Positions 28,369 to 38,141 of a stretch of DNA of 64,000 nucleotides are shown piece by piece (positions within the stretch are counted from its first letter, which is position 1; the number at the start of each line of letters is the position of its first letter). A program made the position numbers and the translations under genes. The DNA lies in NCBI GenBank assembly GCA_015660965.1, contig JACTVG010000002.1, positions 62,001-126,000 on the forward strand, read 5' to 3'. Below the pieces are notes generated by a model. It was not told the origin of the DNA. It ran no database searches and saw only the letters and a program-made list of their open reading frames with translations. The DNA is from Methanoregulaceae archaeon. GTDB taxonomy: Archaea > Halobacteriota > Methanomicrobia > Methanomicrobiales > Methanospirillaceae.

Positions 28369-31110
28369 ATGCTTGAAGAAGAATACCAAATTGATTATTT
28401 TAAAAAAGAAGGATTAACTCGAAAGGTCTGTAAAAGTTGTGGTGCAGCATTTTGGACCCGCGATCCAAACCACGAGATTTGCGGAGATGCTCCCTGCGAA
28501 CCATATAATTTCATTGGTAATCCTGTCTTTAAATGTAATACACTCGATGGAATGCGAGAGGCGTTTCTATCATTTTTTGAAAAAAACGGACACACTCGCA
28601 TGGCAAGATATCCAGTTGTTGCGCGGTGGCGAGACGATATTTACTTGACAATAGCCTCAATAGCCGATTTCCAACCATTTGTTACATCTGGATTAGTCCC
28701 CCCTCCTGCAAATCCGCTTACGATTTCCCAACCATGTATTCGCCTCAATGATCTTGATTCTGTTGGACGGTCAGGAAGACATCTTACGATGTTTGAAATG
28801 ATGGCGCATCACGCCTTCAATACTGCGACTGAAGAGATATACTGGAAAGATCGAACGGTTGAACTTTGTGATCAGTTCCTTCAATCGATTGGGGTAGATC
28901 TTAATCGTGTTACATATAAAGAACACCCATGGATCGGCGGAGGTAATGCCGGACCGAGCCTTGAGGTTCTGATAGGTGGTCTCGAAGTTGCAACGCTTGT
29001 TTTCATGAGTCTTGGGAGGGAGAAAACCTCCCAGCCAGGAATCAACCTTAATGGTGAAATGTATTATCCAATGAAGACGCGGATTGTAGATACTGGATAT
29101 GGCCTTGAAAGATTTGTCTGGGCATCAAAGGGGTCACCCACGATCTATGATGCCATTTTTCCGGAAATGGTTAGTCGAGTAATGAGTGCTGCTGGGCTTT
29201 CTCACCTACTTGAGAACAAAGAGTTCACAAAGATTCTGGCACTCAATGCAAAATTCGCAGGTCTGATGGATATTTCTGGTTCGAATCTCTACCAGTTGCG
29301 TAAGAAAGTGGCAACCACAATTGATGTACCTATCGACAAGCTAGATCGGATGATCACGCCAATTGAAAAAGTGTATGCAATTGTTGACCATACCCGCTGC
29401 CTTGCGTACATGCTTGGTGATTGCATTGTACCATCCAATGTGAAAGAAGGCTATCTAGCACGGCTTGTTGTCCGGAGAACTCTTCGAATGATGAACGAAT
29501 TAAAAATCCAAGATCCTCTTGCTGATCTGATTGAACAACAATTGCACATTGTTGGAATAAAATCATTTGAACAAGAGATTTCAGTAGTTCGTGAGATCGT
29601 TGATCGCGAAGTTGAAAAATATACAACAACTCTTGATCGTGGAACGCGGATCGTCCAAAAAATTGCAAAATCTTATAAAAGTAAAAGCCAGCGTGTTCCA
29701 CTCAATGAGGTAATCACACTATATGATTCCCATGGTATTCAACCCGAGATGATTAAAGATATTGCATCAAAGGAAGGTGCTGTGGTTGATCTACCCGACA
29801 ATTTTTATTCCCAAATTGCAGAAATGCATTCCGAATCTAAAAAGGAACCCGGAGAGGATATACAAGTCAAATATACACAACGTGTGCAAGGCCTCCCACC
29901 AACTAAAAAGCTCTATTATGAACAACCCACGGATATTGAATTTGAGGCTGTAATTCTCGACTTTTTCGATAATCATGCGGTGATGGATCAGACACTTTTT
30001 TACCCTGAAGGTGGGGGGCAACCATCAGATACAGGTACGCTGGTTTCTGCTGAGTCTATGGTGCATGTCGATGAAGTAATAAAGATCGGAGAGGTGATAC
30101 TTCATCGCATAAGTGGAGGGATTCTAAAACGCGGTGATCGTGTCAAAGGTATGGTTGATGAAGAACGGCGCTGGTCATTGATGCGTCATCATACCGCTAC
30201 ACATATTCTACTTAGGGCTACAAAAGAAATTCTCGGAGCTCACATACATCAAGCAGGGGCACAAAAAGGTCACGATAGTTCAAGGCTTGATATTCGGCAT
30301 TTCAAACATATTACTCCTGATGAGCTGAAACGAATTGAAATTACAGCAAATCGTCTGATCATGTCAAGCCAACCTGTAGAAATTGGGATGGAGGATCGTG
30401 TTAAAGCAGAACAGAAGTATGGATTTGTTCTTTATCAAGGTGGTGTACCTCCAGGAAAGGACATCCGTGTTGTTAAAGTTGCAGGGGATATAGAAGCGTG
30501 TGCAGGGACACATTGCCGAAATACCGGTGAAATTGGAATAATTAAACTCATTCGTGTTGAGCATATTCAAGACGGTATTGAGAGGATAGAGTTTACGGCT
30601 GGAATTGCAGCTTTATATTATATTCAACACATCGAACAAATTGTTAATTCCTCTTCTGAAGTCCTTTCGGTACAGCAAGAGAATCTTCCAACAACAGTCA
30701 CACGATTTTTCACAGAATGGAAAGATCAGAAGAAAGAGATTGAACGGTTGAGTCAGAACCTTGTGGAGCTTGAGATTCATAGTATAGTCGCAGAATCGAT
30801 TAGTGGTATTCCAGTTGTTGTTAAACGACTCGATCTTCCATCCCGTGAACTATCATCTATTGCTAATACCATATCAGAAAAAGGTGGTGTGGCACTCCTT
30901 GCTGGTGGTTTGGATAATGTCCGTGTAGTTCTTGCATCGGGCGATTCTCGTGTTAATGCCGGGGAAATTATAGGTCAGATCTGTAGTCTTTTAGGTGGTA
31001 AAGGTGGCGGAAAACCCACTATAGCACAAGGTAGCGGACCGAACATCGTTCAACTAGATCTTGCATTGAAAGTTGGACGTGAACGTATCGTTGCAGCACT
31101 CCATGGCTGA
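28369..31110 (+). CDS. alaS: Alanine--tRNA ligase
   Basis: 913 residues, the archaeal type. It has a zinc-like N-terminal segment CKSCGAAFWTRDPNHEICG, a class II catalytic core (MARYPVVARWRDD, FQPFVTSGLVPPPANP, SGRHLTMFEMMAHHAFN) and the editing domain with MRHHTATHILL and CAGTHCRNTGEIG. The DHHA1-like C-terminus has GGKGGGKPTIAQGSG. A TATA-like atatttata lies about 22 bases before the ATG, suggesting little or no leader. Charges tRNA-Ala and edits Ser/Gly mischarging. Confidence 0.97.
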   Translation: MLEEEYQIDYFKKEGLTRKVCKSCGAAFWTRDPNHEICGDAPCEPYNFIGNPVFKCNTLDGMREAFLSFFEKNGHTRMARYPVVARWRDDIYLTIASIADFQPFVTSGLVPPPANPLTISQPCIRLNDLDSVGRSGRHLTMFEMMAHHAFNTATEEIYWKDRTVELCDQFLQSIGVDLNRVTYKEHPWIGGGNAGPSLEVLIGGLEVATLVFMSLGREKTSQPGINLNGEMYYPMKTRIVDTGYGLERFVWASKGSPTIYDAIFPEMVSRVMSAAGLSHLLENKEFTKILALNAKFAGLMDISGSNLYQLRKKVATTIDVPIDKLDRMITPIEKVYAIVDHTRCLAYMLGDCIVPSNVKEGYLARLVVRRTLRMMNELKIQDPLADLIEQQLHIVGIKSFEQEISVVREIVDREVEKYTTTLDRGTRIVQKIAKSYKSKSQRVPLNEVITLYDSHGIQPEMIKDIASKEGAVVDLPDNFYSQIAEMHSESKKEPGEDIQVKYTQRVQGLPPTKKLYYEQPTDIEFEAVILDFFDNHAVMDQTLFYPEGGGQPSDTGTLVSAESMVHVDEVIKIGEVILHRISGGILKRGDRVKGMVDEERRWSLMRHHTATHILLRATKEILGAHIHQAGAQKGHDSSRLDIRHFKHITPDELKRIEITANRLIMSSQPVEIGMEDRVKAEQKYGFVLYQGGVPPGKDIRVVKVAGDIEACAGTHCRNTGEIGIIKLIRVEHIQDGIERIEFTAGIAALYYIQHIEQIVNSSSEVLSVQQENLPTTVTRFFTEWKDQKKEIERLSQNLVELEIHSIVAESISGIPVVVKRLDLPSRELSSIANTISEKGGVALLAGGLDNVRVVLASGDSRVNAGEIIGQICSLLGGKGGGKPTIAQGSGPNIVQLDLALKVGRERIVAALHG

Positions 31111-31708
31111 AAATATTGTAGTTCTGGAACCTGGTGAAGAGAGAGCACAGAAAATAGCTAAAGCGATGGCAAGTCAAACTGCAAGCGATATTCTTCGATT
31201 CATTGGTGAAGGACCTAAGACCTCAACCGAAATTTCCGAATATCTTTCTCTTCCAATGAATACAGCAAAATACCATATTGAGAATTTGCTGGATGCGGGA
31301 CTTATCAGTGTTGAAAAAACCAAATACAGTGTAAAGGGTCGTGAGGTTAAAGTCTACGGTCTCACAAATCAACTTCTCATTGTAGCGCCAAAAGAATCGA
31401 ATATTCGCTCGCTATTTTTAAAGTATGTTTCACTTTTCGCTATAGTAGCGTTTGGTTCACTTGTAACTGCCCTCCTTTCACCTATGCTCGGAACTTCAGG
31501 AACGTTATCAAACGGTGTGATCTCAGCTCTTCGTGCACCAGCACCTTCACAAGAAGTTGGAGGTGCATATTTAAAAGTTGCATCAGATTCGTTGTCGGTG
31601 GCACCCGTAACTTCACTTGACATGGCGGTTGCATTCTTATTGGGTGGCTGTGTTGTCATTATTGTGCTTATCTGCTACGAATTGTATTTATGGCGTAAAA
31701 AGAGATAA
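31103..31708 (+). CDS. ArsR-like HTH protein with C-terminal membrane segments
   Basis: About 201 residues from ATG 31103, which overlaps the alaS stop by eight bases. The first ~100 residues form a winged helix (TSTEISEYLSLPMNTAKYHI is the recognition part; ISVEKTKYSVKGREVKVYGL the wing). Two hydrophobic segments follow (SLFAIVAFGSLVTALLSPML and AFLLGGCVVIIVLICYELYL), ending in a basic tail. It is a membrane-tethered transcriptional regulator, a common archaeal build. Its target is unknown; co-translation with alaS may be only positional. Confidence 0.85.
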   Translation: MAENIVVLEPGEERAQKIAKAMASQTASDILRFIGEGPKTSTEISEYLSLPMNTAKYHIENLLDAGLISVEKTKYSVKGREVKVYGLTNQLLIVAPKESNIRSLFLKYVSLFAIVAFGSLVTALLSPMLGTSGTLSNGVISALRAPAPSQEVGGAYLKVASDSLSVAPVTSLDMAVAFLLGGCVVIIVLICYELYLWRKKR

Positions 31709-31732
31709 AATATTATTTAAAAGAGATTTTTT

Positions 31733-32569
31733 TTAATTTTTCTTCCTTAGCGAAAAGATAGATATCCCACTAATAAAGAAAACAGCGAGAAAGGCAAATA
31801 TTATTGAAATCGAAGATTTTGTTGTTACGGGTGTTGGTGCAACAATTGTTGTCGGTGGAGATTTGATCGTTACCTTGGTGGTTGGTGAAGTACTAATTGT
31901 AGTAGTACTGGTAGTCGCTATGCCCCCAGTAACGTGAAAGGTAACAGTACCAATGAATCCATTGATATCTTGAAAATTAACAATATAATCGCCGCGTTGG
32001 CCAATGGGAACGGTTTTAATAAACTGTCCATCACCAGACTTCATGTCATTTTTTGTCTCAATCCATGTTGGACCGAAAACTGGTCCATTTGGGCCTCGGA
32101 CCTCAATTTGTACACCTTTATTACCCAGTTTTGATATCGATCCTTCAATACGCAATGCTTCGTCTACATTTTGAGTGGATGGGGAGGTAATAGTGATCTC
32201 ACCAGAACGGTCGATTAATTTAATTAGTTTTTCAATTATAGAATCAGAACTGGGTGAAACGTCTCCATGGAATTGGACCTCAACTTTATAATTCCCGCCT
32301 TTTAACCCATTCGTGTCAAATAGTTTGTATTGCGTTTGTTGATCTTGTTGAATTGTTACGATCTGTCGGCTTATCTCAGTAGCTGTATATTGGGCTTCGT
32401 AAAATACAAGATCGAAACTCGTTCCTGCGGGGAAATTGCTATCAATGGAGATTTTCAAAGGCTGTCCTACTTGTATCGCATCAGAACAGTTAATATATAC
32501 ATGATATGCCGAAACAGGACCTATAATTAAAAGGCATGAAATAGTTATTAGAAATATTAGGTTCTTCAT
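31733..32569 (-). CDS. Secreted surface protein with C-terminal membrane anchor
   Basis: 278 residues. A signal peptide (LIFLITISCLLIIGPVSA) is followed by two beta-sandwich-like repeats, a Thr/Ser-rich stalk (about 215-245, TTSTTTISTSPTTK) and a C-terminal membrane helix with a basic RKK tail. This is the usual design of archaeal cell-surface proteins. A region 'AYHVYINCSDAIQVGQPL' opens the mature part. No enzymatic motif is seen. Lies between an HTH gene and hisH. Confidence 0.75.
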   Translation of the reverse strand: MKNLIFLITISCLLIIGPVSAYHVYINCSDAIQVGQPLKISIDSNFPAGTSFDLVFYEAQYTATEISRQIVTIQQDQQTQYKLFDTNGLKGGNYKVEVQFHGDVSPSSDSIIEKLIKLIDRSGEITITSPSTQNVDEALRIEGSISKLGNKGVQIEVRGPNGPVFGPTWIETKNDMKSGDGQFIKTVPIGQRGDYIVNFQDINGFIGTVTFHVTGGIATTSTTTISTSPTTKVTIKSPPTTIVAPTPVTTKSSISIIFAFLAVFFISGISIFSLRKKN

Positions 32570-32648
32570 GTTTACATCATCGAATCTTAAGAATTAAAAG
32601 GTTCTCAATTTTTCGGAATAAACAGGTTAAGTGGATAAAAAGGGTGAG

Positions 32649-33254
32649 TTATACTAAATCAATAAAATTTTTCAGTATCTTAAGCCCCACAGTTCCACTT
32701 TTTTCTGGATGAAACTGAACTCCATAAGTGTTATTTTTAAATATTGATGACGCAAACGGACAAATGTATGTAGTAGTGGTGAGAGTACATTCATCAGTCG
32801 TTTTAGCAAAATATGAATGAACAAAATAAACGTACTCTTCAATTGCACATCCCTCGATTAGAGGGTTTTCTGGTTTTTCGATAAAAATAGAATTCCAACC
32901 CATATGAGGAACTTTCATACCGGAAATATGGGGGAATCTCTTTACAGAGCCTGGTATTAAAGAAAGTCCTTGGTGAATTCCATGCTCTTCACTCACTTCC
33001 ATAAGCATCTGCATACCAAGGCATATACCGAGTAATGGTACTTCCTTTGTTGCATTCACTACAGTGTTTTTGAGTGGTCCTAATTGCTCCATTCCTTCGC
33101 GGAAAGCACCAACGCCCGGTAAGACAATTCCTTCACAAGATGCAATCTCACCAGGGTCTGCTGTTATAACAGCATTTGCTCCTGCCTTTTCAAGTCCTCT
33201 AACGACACTTCGTAAGTTACCCAATCCGTAATCAACAATTGCTATCTTTTTCAA
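32649..33254 (-). CDS. hisH: Imidazole glycerol phosphate synthase subunit HisH
   Basis: 201 residues, a class I glutamine amidotransferase. Nucleophile elbow LLGICLGMQML (Cys near residue 76), GVGAFREGMEQL, and the His-Glu pair in VQFHPEKSG are all intact. It supplies ammonia to HisF in histidine synthesis. No other his gene lies in the window, so the operon is split or scattered. Confidence 0.96.
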   Translation of the reverse strand: MKKIAIVDYGLGNLRSVVRGLEKAGANAVITADPGEIASCEGIVLPGVGAFREGMEQLGPLKNTVVNATKEVPLLGICLGMQMLMEVSEEHGIHQGLSLIPGSVKRFPHISGMKVPHMGWNSIFIEKPENPLIEGCAIEEYVYFVHSYFAKTTDECTLTTTTYICPFASSIFKNNTYGVQFHPEKSGTVGLKILKNFIDLV

Positions 33255-33580
33255 GTTGTCAAACCTCTATAAATCTTACGTTGTCATCAAATTTTCTGTA
33301 ATGGGAATGGTTTTATTATTCTTTCGTTCCTCGAGTCATTTATCCTATATCTAGACTAAAGGTTGGTCCATTCGGTAATTTTAATTAATGCAATATTGTT
33401 AGATATACACATCAAACATCCGATTGTATCTAATCGTTTTTTAAATAAGTTTCAGGAGTTATAGTTATACATGACATAAAAGATGAAGTGTTTCTACCTG
33501 GATTAAAAAATATTTCGGTTAACGATTTTTTGCCAATCTATTTTTTTATGACTTACAGAAAAAATTGATTTTAAATTAAA
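33255..33580. other. Intergenic spacer without a recognised gene
   Basis: A+T-rich, 326 bases, between hisH and a small membrane protein gene. One frame is open for about 39 codons (33449-33568) and reads protein-like, but its only ATG is near the end, and there is no ribosome-binding site. I see no RNA gene or repeat here. Confidence 0.5.
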
Positions 33581-33916
33581 TTATGTGGTGTCTTTTTCGG
33601 ATTCTTTCTCCATAAGGGCAAGCCCACCTGAAACACCAAGACAGATGATACTGGGGGCATATATGTATAGAACAATAAATGTGCCGGCTAATGGAGCTGT
33701 AATAAGAATCCAAATTGCAGATGAGATGAGCATCCATCCTGCAAAGCGGGTTTCACTGGCCGAAATAGCCGCACCCATCAGTCCCATACAGGAAAATAGT
33801 GCGGTTTGGACCCCAGAAAGTGTAAAATCATTTGAGGTTGCAGTGATTAGGATATAGAGGGCTGCAACCAAACCTAAAAATCCTCCAATAATCCCAATAG
33901 TAAAAAATTTTTTCAT
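33581..33916 (-). CDS. Small integral membrane protein
   Basis: 111 residues with four hydrophobic segments separated by short loops, ending in an acidic tail (EKESEKDTT). Start ATG at 33916. No motif recognised. Isolated gene, A+T-rich surroundings. Probably a small membrane protein of unknown role. Confidence 0.65.
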   Translation of the reverse strand: MKKFFTIGIIGGFLGLVAALYILITATSNDFTLSGVQTALFSCMGLMGAAISASETRFAGWMLISSAIWILITAPLAGTFIVLYIYAPSIICLGVSGGLALMEKESEKDTT

Positions 33917-34250
33917 ATGAATTTTTGTTTGTAGATGCTACCTAAATTATTTATCGTTTTTAAGAAAATGCGCTTTTTTCACGCTCCTTAATAAATTGAG
34001 TAAATTAACATAGTTTCTAATATAATACAAATACCCAAATTTGTTCGATTCATTCTATTTTCGGCTTAATTCTGCTTTCTTTATTAGTAATTTTAATAGA
34101 GAGATTTTTGGTCTTTGTTAATCGCAAGAACCATGAAAAAAACTGACAATTGGGGCTAAAATCTGATTCATGACTATTAATTACCACAAATATTTTAAAT
34201 AAATAAATTAATCAGTTAATTAACCGAATGTGGCAGGAGGTGGATTTGTA
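33917..34250. other. Intergenic region containing the promoter of the basic peptide gene
   Basis: A 334-base A+T-rich stretch with no other recognisable gene. A TATA-like ttttaaataaataaatt at about 34193-34209 precedes a strong ribosome-binding site AGGAGGTG (34235-34242), eight bases before the ATG at 34251. Confidence 0.5.
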
Positions 34251-34328
34251 ATGGCAGTAGCAAAGAAACCAGCGAAAAAGCCAGCAGCTAAGAAGAAACC
34301 CGCAAAGAAAGCGGCAAAAAAGAAGTAA
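34251..34328 (+). CDS. 25-residue Lys/Ala/Pro-rich basic peptide (histone H1 tail-like)
   Basis: The 26-codon frame encodes a peptide of 13 Lys, 8 Ala, 3 Pro, a Val and the initiator Met. It repeats AKKPAKK-type units, as in histone H1 tails. The AGGAGGTG site at 34235-34242 (eight-base spacing) is among the strongest here, and a terminator-like hairpin follows directly, so this is a real single-gene unit rather than a random frame. A DNA- or RNA-binding role, perhaps in chromatin, is inferred from charge only. I know of similar tiny Lys-rich peptides in Methanomicrobiales, annotated hypothetical. Confidence 0.8.
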   Translation: MAVAKKPAKKPAAKKKPAKKAAKKK

Positions 34329-34350
34329 CGGAAAAACCGTTTCTTCTTTT
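34328..34350 (+). terminator. Terminator of the basic peptide gene
   Basis: A short hairpin ACGG/CCGT (34328-34331 with 34337-34340) overlaps the stop codon and is followed by a T-rich run ttcttcttttc. This fits an archaeal intrinsic terminator. Confidence 0.5.
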
Positions 34351-34428
34351 CTCAAAAAATTTTAAATTTTCAATAAATATCTTTTTCTTATATTGGTTAC
34401 ACACTCGAAAAATGGTTATTTTTTACAA

Positions 34429-34500
34429 TGCGCCGACCGGGACTCGAACCCGGGTTTAGGCGTTGGCAACGCCTAGTGATAACCACTACACTATCGGCGC
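34429..34500 (-). tRNA. tRNA-Gly (anticodon GCC)
   Basis: Minus-strand cloverleaf with acceptor GCGCCGA/TCGGCGC and discriminator A. The anticodon arm is AGGCG-TTGCCAA-CGCCT, giving GCC. T arm CGGGTTCGAGTCCCG and D arm GTGTAGTGGTTATCAC are clear. No intron, and no encoded CCA. Confidence 0.96.
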
Positions 34501-34704
34501 ACGGATTGGATTGTGCTTTGAATGGTGGGTATTCAAAGAATAAAAGTATATCGTAATTTTGAGACGGTATTTTTAGTACAATAACTAACATTTTGGAAGG
34601 TCATTCATTTACCGATAAAAATCTTTCCTCAATATGTTCTAATTAATAATTACCGACTTGTAATCCAACACTTTAATGTAACGCAATTACGAATCTAATT
34701 ATTG

Positions 34705-35331
34705 ATGACTCCGCTCTTTGTCGATCTTAATGCAAAACAAATCATTATTTTCGGTGGGGGAGATGTAGCTGCTCGCAAAGCTAAATTTTTCGTTCGCGAT
34801 GCAGAAGTGATAATATTCAGTCGTTCCTTTTCAAACGCAATCACCGATTTACCTGTAAAGCGACAAAAAATTGACATCAAAGAGTTGTCTGATGTTGAAC
34901 TTAACAATATCATTGAAAATGCCTTTATTTGTGTGGCAGCACTTTCAGATCAAGAACAGAATAACCGAATTGGGGAGATCTGCAAACGCAAAAGGATACT
35001 ATTCAATAATGCGTTCGGTGATAACGGAGATCTTATTATTCCGTCTGCAATCTATGGAAAGCATTATCTAATCGCAGTAAGCACAGATGGAAAAAGCCCA
35101 GCAACATCCCGTTTTATTAGAGAACATCTTGAGTCAGAATTTCCTTGTCTTGATGCAATGATTTCATTACAGAGTATAGTACGAAAGAAACTCATAAGAA
35201 TCGAACCCTTACAAAAAAAGCGACGCGAAATACTTTGGGAGATACTTCACGATCCAGATGTTTGGGATGCACTGGGGCGTTCAATAGATGATGCAAATGA
35301 ATTCGTAATGAGGAGATATTTGCATGGCTGA
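34705..35331 (+). CDS. Precorrin-2 dehydrogenase / siroheme synthase N-terminal domain protein
   Basis: About 208 residues from ATG 34705. The NAD-binding start IIIFGGGDVAARKAKFF and the CysG-N motif NNAFGDNGDLIIPSAIYG with ISTDGKSP-like 'AVSTDGKSPATSRFIREHLE' identify it. It oxidises precorrin-2 to sirohydrochlorin. The last eight bases overlap hemA, so they are co-translated. It heads the tetrapyrrole operon. It lacks the C-terminal SUMT domain, which is encoded separately as cobA. Confidence 0.92.
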   Translation: MTPLFVDLNAKQIIIFGGGDVAARKAKFFVRDAEVIIFSRSFSNAITDLPVKRQKIDIKELSDVELNNIIENAFICVAALSDQEQNNRIGEICKRKRILFNNAFGDNGDLIIPSAIYGKHYLIAVSTDGKSPATSRFIREHLESEFPCLDAMISLQSIVRKKLIRIEPLQKKRREILWEILHDPDVWDALGRSIDDANEFVMRRYLHG

Positions 35332-36610
35332 CCAAAACGCTCCATTGATTGCTATTGCTGGTATAAGCCATCATACAGCAAATGTATCGGTTCTTGAAGC
35401 GTTTCGAATTCCAAATGAAAGAGAATTCCTGACACTTGCGAGAGAACGATTTAAAGGAGTTCTCCTTCTCCAAACATGTAATCGCGTAGAAGTAATTGTG
35501 CAAGGTGAAGTAGCAACGCTTTCCGATTTTCTGGAAGACCAAGGGAAGAAGGGATTCTTTATTAGAGAAGGGACCGAGGCGCTCAAACATTTATTGGAAC
35601 TTGCATCTGGGGTTGATTCAATGATTGTGGGGGAGGACCAAATCATTGGACAACTCAAAAAAGCACTTACAGATGCTCAAACGGCAAAAACTAGCAGCAC
35701 TCTCCTTGAGCTATGTATCAATAAAGCTGTACATGTTGGAATCGAAGTCAGAAAGAGGACTAAAATCAACCGTGGGGCGGTATCGGTAGGATCAGCTGCA
35801 GTGCTTCTTGCGGAATCGCAACTTGAAAATCTTGAAGGTAAACATATTCTAGTAATTGGTAGTGGAGAAATGGGGCTATTAGTTACTCAAGCACTTGCAG
35901 CAAAACATCTTACAGCAATTTACGTAGCAAATAGAACTTATGGTCGTGCTAAAATATTAGCTGAAAAAATTGGTGGTAAAGCGGTCCGATTATCCGAACT
36001 TTATCACTACATTAGATTATCTGATGTTGTTATTTCCTGCACATCAGCTCCTCACCCAATTATCCATTGTGAAAAACTTGCTGAAGCAATGAAGGATCGA
36101 TGCTGGCCTCTTGAAGGTCATCCCCGACCTCTTCTCCTCATTGATATTGCACAGCCGCGTGATGTTGAGGAAGGAGCCGAGAAAATCGATGGCGTCCGGC
36201 TATTTACCATCGACAGTCTTCGTACGATAAATGAAAAGACTATGAAAAACCGTAAAGCGGAAGCCGATCGGGCACAGAGATACATAGATGAGGAACTAGC
36301 CCTTTTCTTGAGGCAGCTTAACCGTAAGACTGCGGACGATGTTCTCGCAACGTTGCATACTTGGGCTGAGGCAGTTCGCATTCGAGAACGCGACAAGGCA
36401 ATCTCAAAATTAGGAATTTCTGATGAACGAATAGCGGTAGTTGTTGATGATCTTACTCGCGTTCTTGCAAACAAATTGCTCACTGATGCTACTTTTGCGA
36501 TTAGGGCAAGTGCTGAATTCGGCGAACTAGAAACTGCAGAAGCATTAGTCAAGGCAATAACTCAAGGAGAACGTCTATCTCGTGGACCTCGAAAACCAAG
36601 GAAAAAATAG
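35324..36610 (+). CDS. hemA: Glutamyl-tRNA reductase
   Basis: 428 residues. GISHHTANVSVLEAFRIP and LLQTCNRVEVIV, with the catalytic Cys, are intact, as is SGVDSMIVGEDQIIGQLK. The NADPH-binding domain has VIGSGEMGLLV. It reduces Glu-tRNA to glutamate-1-semialdehyde, the first step of tetrapyrrole synthesis. The next gene of this pathway, hemB, is 545 bases on, after an opposite-strand DUF2769 gene. Confidence 0.97.
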   Translation: MADQNAPLIAIAGISHHTANVSVLEAFRIPNEREFLTLARERFKGVLLLQTCNRVEVIVQGEVATLSDFLEDQGKKGFFIREGTEALKHLLELASGVDSMIVGEDQIIGQLKKALTDAQTAKTSSTLLELCINKAVHVGIEVRKRTKINRGAVSVGSAAVLLAESQLENLEGKHILVIGSGEMGLLVTQALAAKHLTAIYVANRTYGRAKILAEKIGGKAVRLSELYHYIRLSDVVISCTSAPHPIIHCEKLAEAMKDRCWPLEGHPRPLLLIDIAQPRDVEEGAEKIDGVRLFTIDSLRTINEKTMKNRKAEADRAQRYIDEELALFLRQLNRKTADDVLATLHTWAEAVRIRERDKAISKLGISDERIAVVVDDLTRVLANKLLTDATFAIRASAEFGELETAEALVKAITQGERLSRGPRKPRKK

Positions 36611-36686
36611 GTTATTTCTCTTTTCAATAACTAGTAAAAACTATAACTTCAAACTAATTGTTTTAGCTTTTTTTCTTATGTTTCAG

Positions 36687-36935
36687 TTACTTGGTTTTCT
36701 GTTTCTGTTCCGTTCCTAAAATACAATAGTATAGGTTGGAAAAGCGATAATTATCTTTTACAGGACATAATAGGCAAGCGCATACTTTTTTATCAAATGT
36801 ACACATTGGACTTCGACCAATTATACAAAATAGTATTTCCCCCTTTTCGCGCATGCATTCATTATACGTTTGACAATTGACACAGATGCAGTGGGATAGA
36901 TCTTCTTTTTTTGCTTTAATTTTTCCAGCCGCCAT
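36687..36935 (-). CDS. Cysteine-rich DUF2769 protein
   Basis: About 82 residues from ATG 36935. Eight or more cysteines are arranged as CICVNCQTYNECMREKG, FCIIGRS, CTFDKKVCACLLCP and YYCILG, the DUF2769 pattern, which suggests zinc or iron-sulfur binding. An upstream in-frame extension to 37220 overlaps hemB antisense and looks non-coding. It sits between hemA and hemB on the opposite strand, interrupting the tetrapyrrole run. Function unknown. Confidence 0.78.
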   Translation of the reverse strand: MAAGKIKAKKEDLSHCICVNCQTYNECMREKGEILFCIIGRSPMCTFDKKVCACLLCPVKDNYRFSNLYYCILGTEQKQKTK

Positions 36936-37154
36936 GAAACACCCAAACCAAACTAGAGATAATACATAATCAAAATCCAGGTATATTTTAATGCATCTCC
37001 CACTAACCAAAAAATAATCTAATTTTAGACAAAAACGATCATATGTTTGGTTAAGATTGCATGTTCCGACGACAAATTCGGCTCCAAATTGCAAACCATA
37101 AATAGCATTGCTCTTCAAATGGTAACAGGAGAAGTTTTTTCCTGTTGGTGACTG

Positions 37155-38141
37155 ATGACATTCCCCATACGACGAATGAGAAGGTCGAGGTCGCGCACGA
37201 TCCAACCGATATTGCAACAAACTCAGCTTGCACTAACCGATTTGGTTGTCCCCTTATTTGTTGATGAAAATATTGTAAAAAACAAACCAATCACTTCCAT
37301 GCCAGGACAATTTCGTTATTCACTTAATAACATCGATTCTATTGCGAAAAATCTATGCGATGACGGTTTACGAGCAATTCTATTGTTTGGTATACCGAAA
37401 AACAAAGATCCCAAAGCTACAAGTGCTTATGACAAACAGGGGATTGTTCAAAAAGCCGTACGCAAAATAAAAGAAGTGGTTCCTGATATGGTAGTAATCA
37501 CTGATGTTTGCGCGTGTGAATATACAGATCATGGGCACTGTGGAATTATTGGGAAAACACGTTGTGGTACCGATTTATTGAATGACGCCTCGCTTGAACT
37601 TATGAATAGAATATCTATTAGTCACGCAGAGGCAGGTGCCGATGTTGTAGCTCCATCATGTATGCTAGATGGTATGGTAGGATCAATTCGGTCAGCGCTC
37701 GATGAGGAGGAGCACGAAGATGTATTGATAATGTCATACTCAACCAAATTTGCTTCTGCTTATTATGGTCCGTTTCGTGAAGCGGCAGATTCTGGATACT
37801 CATTTGGCGATCGCACAACATATCAGATTAATCCAGCAAACGCTCGAGAGGCATTTTTAGAATCTCAACTTGATGCTGGTGAAGGAGCAGATATACTAAT
37901 GGTCAAACCAGTAGGGTTCTATCTTGATGTACTTGCTGAAATTGCAACGCTTGGTTTACCTGTCGCTGGTTTTCAAGTGAGTGGAGAATACGCAATGATT
38001 AAAGCTGCTTCACAAAAAGGGTGGATAAAAGAAAAAGAAGCTGTCCTTGAAAGCCTCACATGTATTAAACGAGCAGGTGCAGACCTGATAATTACCTACT
38101 TTGCATCCGACGTGCCAAGGTGGCTGAATGAAAAGTCGTGA
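37155..38141 (+). CDS. hemB: Delta-aminolevulinic acid dehydratase (porphobilinogen synthase)
   Basis: 328 residues. The zinc-binding cysteines are in [15 protein letters not shown]. The two Schiff-base lysines lie in [15 protein letters not shown] and [14 protein letters not shown]. The enzyme joins two ALA molecules to porphobilinogen. The end overlaps hemL by 14 bases. Confidence 0.97.
   Translation: MTFPIRRMRRSRSRTIQPILQQTQLALTDLVVPLFVDENIVKNKPITSMPGQFRYSLNNIDSIAKNLCDDGLRAILLFGIPKNKDPKATSAYDKQGIVQKAVRKIKEVVPDMVVITDVCACEYTDHGHCGIIGKTRCGTDLLNDASLELMNRISISHAEAGADVVAPSCMLDGMVGSIRSALDEEEHEDVLIMSYSTKFASAYYGPFREAADSGYSFGDRTTYQINPANAREAFLESQLDAGEGADILMVKPVGFYLDVLAEIATLGLPVAGFQVSGEYAMIKAASQKGWIKEKEAVLESLTCIKRAGADLIITYFASDVPRWLNEKS

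Noticed and set aside
33449-33568. Open 39-codon stretch reading protein-like before the small membrane gene
   Set aside because: No start codon near the beginning, no ribosome-binding site, no recognisable family.
36936-37220. Upstream extension of the DUF2769 frame
   Set aside because: Overlaps hemB antisense and contains no DUF2769-like sequence; the start at 36935 explains the domain fully.
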